Source: Talinum fruticosum
Lineage: Eukaryota > Streptophyta > Magnoliopsida > Caryophyllales > Talinaceae
Direction: 5' to 3'
Assembly: GCA_021018815.1 (NCBI GenBank)
Contig: JAITYX010000058.1
Span: forward strand, 2,745,001-2,809,000
Length of the DNA: 64,000 nucleotides
Of the stretch, positions 56,487 to 64,000 are shown piece by piece. Made by a program: the position numbers and the translations under genes. Under the pieces are notes generated by a model. The model was not told the origin of the DNA. It searched no databases and worked only from the letters and a program-made list of their open reading frames with translations. Each line of letters opens with the position of its first letter. Positions within the stretch are counted from its first letter, which is position 1.

Positions 56487-57400
56487 ATTAAGAAAATGCT
56501 TAGTTGAAAATGGATTTAAAAGAGGTTTAATTAATTAAACCTTATTTACTAAAACCAAGGGGAAAGATTTTATTATTGTTCAAATTTTTGTTGATGATAT
56601 TATCTTCGGTGCTACTAGTGAAATTCTCTGTCTAGAATTTTCCGAGCTTATGAGACAAGAATTCCAAATGAGCAAGATGGGAGAATTGAATTTCTTTATT
56701 AGATTGCGAATCAAACAAGGGAAAAGTGGAGTCTATGTCCACCAATCCAAGTATGTCAACGAGTTACTCAAGAAGTATAAACTTCAAGATGCTAAACCAG
56801 ACAGCAACTCTTATGGGAAGCAATACAAAATTAAAATCGACAAGCATGGTATGTTAGTAGATTAGGAAATCTACAGAGATATCTTGTAGGAACCGAGATA
56901 CTTGGTCTTTAGAACTCAAAAGACTCAGGTCTGTCTCTCGGTGGCTGCTCGGATGCTGACTATGCTGGCTACAATGTTGATAGAAAGAGTACTTTAGGAG
57001 CATGCCAATTTCTAGATCGATTACTTATCTCCTCGCACTCAACAAAGCGGAACTCGGTTGCCTTAGTAATAGTTAAGGCTGAGTATATTGCGGTAGGAGC
57101 TTGCTATGCTCGGTTGTTGTGGATCTAGCAACGTCTACGGGATTTGGGACCGACCTTCTCAGCATTCCTATCAAGTGTGACAATCAAAGTGCAATCAGCA
57201 TCACCAAGAGCCTAGTTCGAGCATTCAAAGACTAAGCATATTGAGGTTATATATTATTTTCTAAGAGCTCATTCTGAAAAGGTGATATAGAATTAGAATT
57301 TATACCTACTAAGCTTCAATTGGTTGATATTTTCACTAAAACACTAGGTAAAGATCAGTTTTGCTTTATTAGAAATGAGCTTGGTATGTTAAATGCTTGA
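56487..57400 (+). pseudogene. Copia RT end and RNase H, element F
   Basis: RT continues with LRKCLVENGFKRG; the catalytic box reads FVDDIIFGATSE (about 56586-56620, Tyr to Phe). The run 56650-56865 has RQEFQMSKMGELNFF and LLKKYKLQDAKP. A short deletion follows, then RNase H with KSTLGACQF (about 56985) and a decayed KAEYIAVGACYA near 57075. Pol ends near 57400 after ELGMLNA. Confidence 0.8.
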
Positions 57401-57499
57401 TTACATGTTTTATTACATGAATTATTATCTGTTTATGTTGTTTAAACATGTTTTCATTGAGGGAAATTTGATTGACTGGAAGTTCGGTTGAAAATTCAT

Positions 57500-58800
57500 G
57501 AAATTGAGCTCTTGTACTTCTCAAACATTCTTCACGAGGCCTTTCAACATTGTTATAACTCTTGCTCTTGCTCTTATCTCCTCCTCGGTTTAGGGGAAGA
57601 AAATTGTTATAACTCTTACTCTTCTTCACAAGCTTTTCAACATCGAAGTATGTTCAAAACTCTTCCCCTTGCTCTTATCTCCTCCTCGGTTCGGGGAAGA
57701 AAATTGTTATAACTCTTACTCTTCTTCACAAGCTTTTCAACATCGAAGTATGTTCAAAACTCTTCCCCTTGCTCTTATCTCCTCCTCGGTTCGGGGAAGA
57801 AAATTGTTATAACTCTTATTCTTCTTCACAAGCTTTTCAACATCGAAGTATGTTCAAAACTCTTCCCCTTGCTCTTATCTCCTCCTCGGTTCGGGGAAGA
57901 AAATTGTTATAACTCTTACTCTTCTTCACAAGCTTTTCAACATCGAAGTATGTTCCTTGAATGCAACAAGTAAAACATTCTTTGATATAGCCGATGATTT
58001 CTTTTCTAAATGTGTCGAGCTAAGCCCAAAGTTCAAAAGAACTTTTCCATCACCCAATTGAAGTATGAACCCAGAGCTCTCTATTTCTTTCATATGACAA
58101 CTATGTTCTCATTCTATCCTTCAAAAAGAACCCTAATAATAAGGTTCTCAAGGTTTTCTACGACATCATGGAAGGGTATGATGTCGATCTCTTCCTGTTT
58201 ATCATTGAATAGGTTGCTTCGGTCCCTCCGGACTCGAAGAACCTCCCACTTCCCTTTGGAGAACTACTCTCTCGAGTTTTTGCTCATTTCAAGGTTGAGC
58301 TCCCCAAAGACAACTTTCTAACTCCTACCGTATCTATTGGAAGAGAGGAGCTTACGGGTCCGAGTTACCACGAACTCGAGCCCGGCATCTAGACTCATTC
58401 TTCAAAGATTTCTAAACCTTCTCCTTCTCCATAAACACTGCTTCGATTCTTGGCCCATCCACTTAGCCAGGATCTGTCCTCTCGTTGGGTCCTTTGAGTA
58501 TTTGGCCTCTCACTTTGCATCTCTTGCCAAAGAGTTCGGAGATACCCTCCTTGGCTTCCAAGAATTCATCCTTGAGCTCATCAAGATACGGGCCATAGCT
58601 CAGCAGACAAATTGATCGAGTAAAACTCTAATTAATGAGCTTCAAGACACGCTCAAGAGGCAAGAAGCTATTACTCGGTGACTTCCTCAACTTTCAAGGC
58701 AACAACAGTAGCGAGTCAAATAATCCGAGGAAGTTCTGAAGAGTTGAGAGAACAAGATTCATCCTTGGGGAGACAGACATCTAGAAAACCACCTCCATCT
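57500..58800 (+). pseudogene. Env-like ORF, element F, 5' part replaced by tandem repeats
   Basis: The leader, internal promoter and N-terminus seen in A, B, E and H are missing: shortly after pol the sequence jumps into the part coding for the INLxLLHxLFNV-type segment, expanded into 100-bp tandem copies. From 58010 the conserved core continues (KPKVQKNFSITQLKYEP, MFSFYPSK), then a frameshift. LPFGELL-like and LASHFASLAKEFGDTLLGF (about 58495-58560) and a possible coiled coil with LINELQDTLKRQE follow. The last recognisable part is near 58790. Confidence 0.6.
57552..57952 (+). repeat. 100-bp tandem repeat, about four copies
   Basis: The segment AAATTGTTATAACTCTTA starts at 57601, 57701, 57801 and 57901, exactly 100 bp apart. 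Full units differ by only one or two bases, with a more diverged partial copy before 57601. The unit comes from the env-like coding region. Confidence 0.97.
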
Positions 58801-59290
58801 CCCTCTTAATCTATTTATTTTTGTTTTCCTCTTATATTTTTTTGTTTTGTCCAACATTTTTTTCTTTCTCTATGTATTTTTTATGAAATGCATTGGGGTG
58901 GAAAAAGAAGGAAAATGGGATCACTACTTCAGGGGAGTAGTTCTTATTTTGTTCTTTTTCCGTATCATTCGGAACTACTTAATGATCAATGAAATATTTT
59001 CTTTCGATTTGCACTATTTTTTGTTTTTTTTTTTTTTTGCTCCGATACATCCTCATGTTATTTACTCTAAGATACTCTTTTGAGTTTGTTCTAATAACTT
59101 TTCAAGTGTGTCACTAAGAAATAGTTTACTCTTATACTTAGCTTTTGTTTTGATATGATTCTTTCGAAGTATACACCTACATATAATTAATGATATGTAT
59201 TGCAAATACTACTCGGTATTCTTGATAGATCTAACTGCTTGGATCTCTCTAAGTTTTGAATATCTTTCATCAAAAGGGAGGACATTAAAA
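58801..59290 (+). other. 3' tail of element F with polypurine tract; LTR lost
   Basis: The tail resembles 27966-28195 of D. It includes a poly-T run (59020-59038) and ends with ATCAAAAGGGAGGACAT, the polypurine tract. At most a dozen bases of LTR start could remain before unrelated minus-strand copia sequence begins. Confidence 0.55.
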
Positions 59291-60860
59291 ACTCTAACAC
59301 CAAAAAGAATTTCTTAAGGAGTTTTTCCATTTAAGAGCTTTCTTTGGGTACTATTAATCAACTATGTTGCACTGAGAGCACTTTCCCCCAAAAAAATCAA
59401 GTGATAGATGTGCTTGGAAGCGAGAGGGCCCTAGCAACATTTGAAATGTGCCTATGTTTTATTTCAACATGTCCATTCTGGTGAGGGGTATTGATGCAAC
59501 TTGTTCGATGGATAATTCTTTTTCTTAGTAAAAGAGTTTCATGGGCCCTAAAAATTCTTGTCCACTATCTTCACATCTCTACCAAATTGTGTTCTTACCA
59601 TGATCACAAAGTTTTTAACAACCCGAGGCTTCCCCTTTAGCCTTCATTAAATAAACCCATACATCACTACTTGAATCATCAACTACTGTAAGAAAATATT
59701 GAGAACCACAAAAACAATGTGACAATGAATGAGTTTAAACAAATCTCTAACATGACTGTCACTAGCAACAAATTGAGTTTGAGTTTATTTGGCATGAAAA
59801 CAAATATCATAAGGTCCTTCAACATTATTCTCAATACTACCATTAATATTAAGGTCTTTGGAAAGTAAAGATAAAACTTGACCCGAAGGATGTCTTAAAT
59901 GCCCATGCCATAAGTTGGGAGAGCCTACCATGTTGATTTGAGCCATCAAAGATGAAAACTTGTTGAAGCGAGTAGACCCCTCCTTACAATCTACCTACTT
60001 GTAGACCCCTCCTCATAATCTACCTACTCTAATCCTGCTCTTCGAGATACGGTCCTGTAACACACACAAGCCTACATTGTTATTGTGATTTTCATAATCG
60101 GTGCCTTGTTCCTCGCCGCGAAACGCCGCTTCTCGACCTCCTTGTATACTATGGTTTTTGCTAGCTCAGCCCCCGGTGTTCCTCCGCCTCGACCTTTTCC
60201 TTTTCCACGGGATTCTTAACCAGCAGGGTACCCTATAATTTCAAAACAATTTTCTTCCTCGTGCTCGAAACGATTGCAATGTTTACACGTACCTTTTTCG
60301 ATTGAGGGTTGGACTATGTCTCTATGACTTACAGACAAAAGTCGCCGTCGTTTATGTCCCATCATCTCGGCCAACCATGAGTTTCTTGTGCTGCTCTTCT
60401 TGGGTCACAATATTGAAAATTTCCTCCAAAGGAGGCATGGGTTCGAAAGCAAGAATATAACTACAAGTTTGAAGTAGAGATCGCCATTCAATCGCATAAG
60501 GAATTCATATGATTTTCCTTGTTCAAACATGGTCACAATTTTGGATGTTACTTCACACTTACACCCCTTGCACGTACAATAAGGAATTTTGACATGGTTG
60601 TCAAGTTCACTCGAAAGTCCTCTCAATTTTGAATAAAATTTAACCATATCCAATCCTCATTGTTTACATTCGGATATACTTGGACTTCAATTGATAAATT
60701 TTAAAAGCACTACCAAATCCATACCTCTTTTGTAGATCCTCACACATTGCCTTTTCCGTCTCTCGCATAGGTGACACAAGGACATAGCTTACAATCAATA
60801 ACATTGAGAAATGATGAGCTTATCATAGAGTTTACAATATCCCAAGCATAATATTCGAGT
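59291..60860 (-). pseudogene. Gag to integrase of a different copia family (minus strand)
   Basis: Reading leftwards: gag with a DLQKRYG and IYQLKS region (about 60700-60740), then 60653-60405 with KFYSKLRGLSSELDNH and CTCKGCKC, typical of copia gag. A complete zinc knuckle CKHCNRFEHEEENCFEIIGY is at about 60225-60286 (C-C-H-C all present). After a deletion comes an integrase zinc-type segment WHGHLRHPSG (near 59900) and CFHAKQTQ, the core with RTQFGRDVK, and the end FWGESAL with LLNGKTP near 59310-59410. Stops and deletions are many; protease, RT and RNase H are missing. Confidence 0.75.
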
Positions 60861-61021
60861 AAAGTCGGGCTTTTTAGGGTCTCATCAAAACACGTAGACC
60901 TTTAAAAGGATGAAGATAGTATGGTGAATGGGATTCGATCACAAACCTCTTCTTGTCTCCATCGTTGGTCATAATAGAGGCTTCTTAGTATGAATAAAAA
61001 TGGTGGATGGTTTAATTGAAA

Positions 61022-61036
61022 GGTTGCTCCGATACC
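61022..61036 (-). promoter_or_regulatory. Primer binding site of the minus-strand copia
   Basis: The minus strand reads TATGGTATCGGAGCAACC, one mismatch from TGGTATCAGAGC, and lies upstream of that element's gag. Confidence 0.7.
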
Positions 61037-61204
61037 ATAAGAAAAACTATGAAGGAGGAAAACGAGATAGGGAAAAGTAAGGCCTTTCATTGTTGCCTCT
61101 AATTTTGCCTATGTTTGTTATTGATAATCTTAGTGTAATATATACAACTTGTTGACCAAAGTCATTAACAGCCACTTTGGCCCATTAACTCCATTAAGCA
61201 AAAC
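61037..61204 (-). mobile_element. Partial 5' LTR of the minus-strand copia
   Basis: Sequence upstream of the primer site has LTR-like features (GGCCAAAGTGGC, then TTGGTCAACAAG on the minus strand). Neither the outer end nor a TG start can be fixed; the right boundary is a guess. Confidence 0.4.
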
Positions 61205-61572
61205 TCCTAATTATCTAGTAACGTTCCTGGATAAGTAGGAATTTGTTTCCTATTAAATTAGGTGATAGTGAAGCACGAAATGTACGTGAGATTAAACCGA
61301 ACGAGAGCATCGATTGCTTTTCTCGATTCTTACTCTCGAATTCCTCAATCACTACCTCACGTAAACTACCATAAGAGTTAACGGGTTTGAAGTCGTGATT
61401 ATCCACCGGTGACTCTAGTAGCCACCAATTTTTCTACGGGCTGCATTTTACCGAGGAGAAAGATACACAAGAGGATCTCGACACTTCGAGGACTTGCAAG
61501 ATCGTGGAGCTCTAAGCGGCAAATCAAAAGCTTCCACACTTTCGAGGTATACTCTAATTTACCAACATTAGT
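61205..61572 (+). mobile_element. 5' LTR (end portion) of copia element G
   Basis: The sequence ends TTTACCAACA directly before a plus-strand primer site. Copia LTRs of this kind commonly end ACCAACA. The left end is not defined and may have been lost at the junction with the minus-strand LTR. Confidence 0.5.
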
Positions 61573-61587
61573 ATTAGAGCCTAAGTG
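61573..61587 (+). promoter_or_regulatory. Primer binding site, element G
   Basis: TTAGTATTAGAGCCTA: an iMet-type site with two transitions from TTGGTATCAGAGCC. Confidence 0.7.
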
Positions 61588-63451
61588 CTAGGTTTTTGTT
61601 CCCGATTGTGTGTTTTCCTAATCCGTTTAGGAGTGGATGCAAGTTTCATTTTCAAAGCATGATTTTTTTTTTTTTGCTTTTGCCTAAATTCGGTTTCACG
61701 AGAAAATCTGGATTGACTACCCTTCCCCACCACTCGGCCTTTTTATCGGTTTTGAACCGGTGCCCCTAATTCGACCCACCCGCCTCACCACCTCGGTGGT
61801 GGTGGCGCAGCGCTCTCTAAGACTCTAATTCTTTTGGGCAATTTTTTTCCGACTAACTGTTAATCAAACTCGGTGTTTGATATAAATCGACCAAAATCCA
61901 AATAAAGAAAAAGGGGTAGAAGAAAAGAAATTAAGTTATCGAACTAACCCATCGGATCGCCGGAGAGGGGTGGCACGTGCCTACACGCGCCATCGACAAA
62001 GATCGGCTCTTCCTCTCAATTTGCTTCTCCAACGCCAATCTACGCCCACCAAGTCATTTTTGCGCGAAAATAGGCCGGCGGTGGCGCTTGTGGGTCACAC
62101 GCTGCCACGCCGTCGCTTCCACCGGTTGAGACCGGTGTTCATCGGTCCCTTTGGCGGCCGATCTACGCTGTGGTGGTGGTGTTTTTGTCGAAAGGAGAGA
62201 AATAAGGCTTGTGGGTCTCATTTTTGCTCGATGGAGAAGGGGCAGTGTTTGGCATCATTTGGGTATTTATGGGTCGCCGAAAAAAAGAAAAGCGAGGTCG
62301 TGGCTTTGCTTGGGGTCGCCGGCTCCTCTCGGTAGCCATGGTTACTCACGGAGCGAGAGGGAGAGAGGGAGAGAAGGAGTGAGGAAAGAGAGTAAGCGAA
62401 GGAACTTCTTTTAGGAAAGAAGAAGCCTGAGTGTGAAAATCAAAGGGGAGGAGAGGGGAGTAGTATGCGGGCGTGCGAGAGTGCCCGGGCAGGCGTGCGG
62501 GAGTGCCCGAGTAGGCGTGCTTTTTATTTTTGCGACACCCGCTTTCTTGTTTTTCATTCCCGAGAGCACGCTTTCCAGTTCTTCTTTTTCGTTCCCGAGG
62601 GCACGCCTCTTCAATTTGTTTAGTATTCCCGAGATTGGGATGCATATGGTCCATTTTTATTTATTCAATGAGCATGCTTGATTATATTGACATATGTTCG
62701 AGTGCATTGTATATTTTTTATTTTGTGTAAATTTAAATTAATGTTAATATGATTTTATGATTTTGTGTAAATTATTTTAATCGGTTAATTTTATCGATTA
62801 ATATGAATCTGTTTCATATCATATATGTAAATTGTATAATTGTGTTTTATGTAAATTTTATTTGACAAGTTATTTGTTTAATATATGTAATTTCGTATAT
62901 TACATGCTTTAAAGTAGACAATTAGCATGAACATTATATAAATATGTTTAGTATAGTGTTTTATAAATTAGTTTTATATAAAGCGATAACTTTGCTATAC
63001 ATGCTATACACATGAATTCGTTTCATTAAGTCATATTAATTATAAAATTAGTTTTTATATAATATGAGTTAAGTGATAAAATTAGTTTTTATATAATATG
63101 AGTTAAGTGATATTATCTATAAATTAGTTTTTAAAATTAATGTGAATATGATTCATGTGAATTAATAATATCACGTACAATTTTCTTTATGTAAATTAGT
63201 TTTATATTTTTTAATCTTAACCACCTTTGTGGTGCGTAAAGTTCAATGTTGATTTGTTTAATGTTAAAATTTATATGAATATGTTTTTATGGAATTAAAG
63301 TGTCAATTTATTTTTCTAAAATTTCTAGTTCATTCCATATGTGATGATTATGAGCTTAGCAAAATTTTCGATCATATGACTTGAATGATGAATTTTGTGA
63401 AAATTTGATTGTTTTTATATGTACCTAAATGTTCAATTTTTACTTGTGGAT
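61588..63451 (+). other. Long untranslated leader of element G
   Basis: About 1.9 kb separates primer site and gag start. The first part is GC-rich (61740-62360), with an Arg-rich 121-codon frame (61970-62335) that I do not believe is protein. 62465-62520 holds imperfect copies of GGCGTGCGAGAGTGCCCG, and 62560-62640 repeats TTCCCGAGxGCACGC. From 62680 the leader is very A/T-rich with no ORF. Confidence 0.5.
63043..63110 (+). repeat. 34-bp perfect tandem duplication
   Basis: Two adjacent identical 34-bp units beginning TAAAATTAGTTTTTATATAA within the A/T-rich leader of G. Confidence 0.9.
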
Positions 63452-64000
63452 ATGGCAACAAAACCTATGACCGATATGACCTCTATCGAAAAGTTGGTGG
63501 GGTCCAACTATGATATTTGCCAACGAAGGGTTAAGTTTCTTCGAATGAACGTAAAATGCTAGAGCATTTAACTGCAAAAATGTATCCCCTTACGTGAACG
63601 ATAATAATGACAAGGATGTTGATACTAGTAATGCACGATGATCGGAAGGACTTGAGAGCATATCAACGAGTGGTTTAAAAAGATCGCTCGACGCGGTATG
63701 CCTTATTGAACCTTATGCATGATGACTTAATCCGTGAGTTCGAGAATTGTCCCACGATCAAAGACATGTGGGATCAGCTTAAGATCAAGTTCGATTAAAC
63801 TTCTACTACTAAGCTCCGTCAATTGTATCTTACGTGGATGCAATACACTTTTGACCCAGAGCATAATATTATCGAACACATGCGAACCTTGAGTGCAATT
63901 GTTCGTGATCTTAAAATTGGAGGGATTGAGATATCCGAGCGTGATCAAGTCATGAATGTGATTCGTGCTATTCCGTCTAAGACCCTTAAGACCTTGATGG
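63452..64000 (+). pseudogene. Copia gag (UBN2-type), element G, runs off window
   Basis: ATG 63452 gives MATKPMTDMTSIEKLVGSN, the standard start of a copia gag with a GSNY-type motif, followed after a one-base frameshift near 63555 by MLEHLTAKMYPL. The 3' part is clear: NLMHDDLIREFENC, KDMWDQLKIKFD, a TAA stop, then TKLRQLYLTWMQYTF and MNVIRAIPSKTLKTL to the window end. This gag is unlike that of the SIRE-type copies and belongs to another copia lineage. Confidence 0.75.

Noticed and set aside
57552..57952. CRISPR-like array
   Set aside because: Direct tandem units without spacers, in a plant retrotransposon.
59020..59038. Poly-T run as an RNA polymerase III terminator or a retroposon tail
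   Set aside because: No tRNA or SINE promoter boxes nearby; it lies in the 3' tail of element F.
61970..62335. 121-codon ORF upstream of G gag
   Set aside because: Biased Arg/Leu/Trp content in a GC-rich untranslated leader; no recognisable motif.

Overview
This window looks like gene-poor, repeat-dense nuclear chromatin of a flowering plant, probably a eudicot. I see no intact host gene, rRNA or tRNA. Almost everything is decayed LTR retrotransposon, stacked by nested insertion. The dominant family is a Ty1/copia element with the hallmarks of the SIRE/Maximus lineage: LTRs of about 1.4-1.6 kb starting TGAAGACT and ending CCTTCA, an iMet-type primer site, gag with a zinc knuckle and acidic Ser-rich tail, pol in the order protease-integrase-RT-RNase H, and an extra 'env-like' ORF between pol and the 3' LTR. 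I name the copies A-F and H. Another copia fragment, a second copia gag, three Ty3/gypsy-type LTRs and one degenerate plant-mobile-domain (PMD) gene make up the rest.

Layout. 1-21859 is minus strand: internal region A (1-6306, runs off the window), an LTR shared by A and B (6307-7842), internal B (7843-15327), 5' LTR of B (15328-16690), internal C cut off at the start of RT (16691-20268), and 5' LTR of C (20269-21859). From 21860 to 32250 the strand is plus: internal D starting in mid-gag, split by a gypsy solo LTR (24631-27331), the 3' LTR of D (28196-29712), then the RNase H plus env-like end of H. 32251-34800 is unclassified. 34814-37463 holds the multi-exon PMD pseudogene. A gypsy LTR fragment ends at 39093. 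Element E (39094-52260, plus) is the only copy with both LTRs and all parts; its pol is split by a second gypsy solo LTR (45486-48242). Element F (52261-59290, plus) starts in mid-gag; its RT is split by a copia solo LTR (54879-56486). 59291-61036 is a minus copia of another family, and 61205-64000 is the 5' end of a further plus copia, G.

The nesting can be read from the junctions. Three single insertions have perfect 5-bp target duplications (TTATT, CTTTA, ATTAA). Several other LTRs abut the middle of another copy's gene, which predicts that the left halves of H, D and C lie beyond the left edge. LTRs fall into three subfamilies by U3 sequence: A with the solo LTR; B with E; C with D. Internal B is flanked by two different subfamilies.

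The most unusual signal is the module before the env-like ORF. In all four copies that keep it (A, B, E, H) there is a TATA box 156-262 bp upstream of the env-like ATG, with MYB3R-type AACGG motifs upstream of it. The protein has basic, nuclear-signal-like ends and an acidic stretch, and no membrane segment that I can see. This suggests a separately transcribed nuclear protein rather than an envelope. All coding regions carry stops and frameshifts; coordinates of broken genes are approximate unless a codon or LTR end is named.
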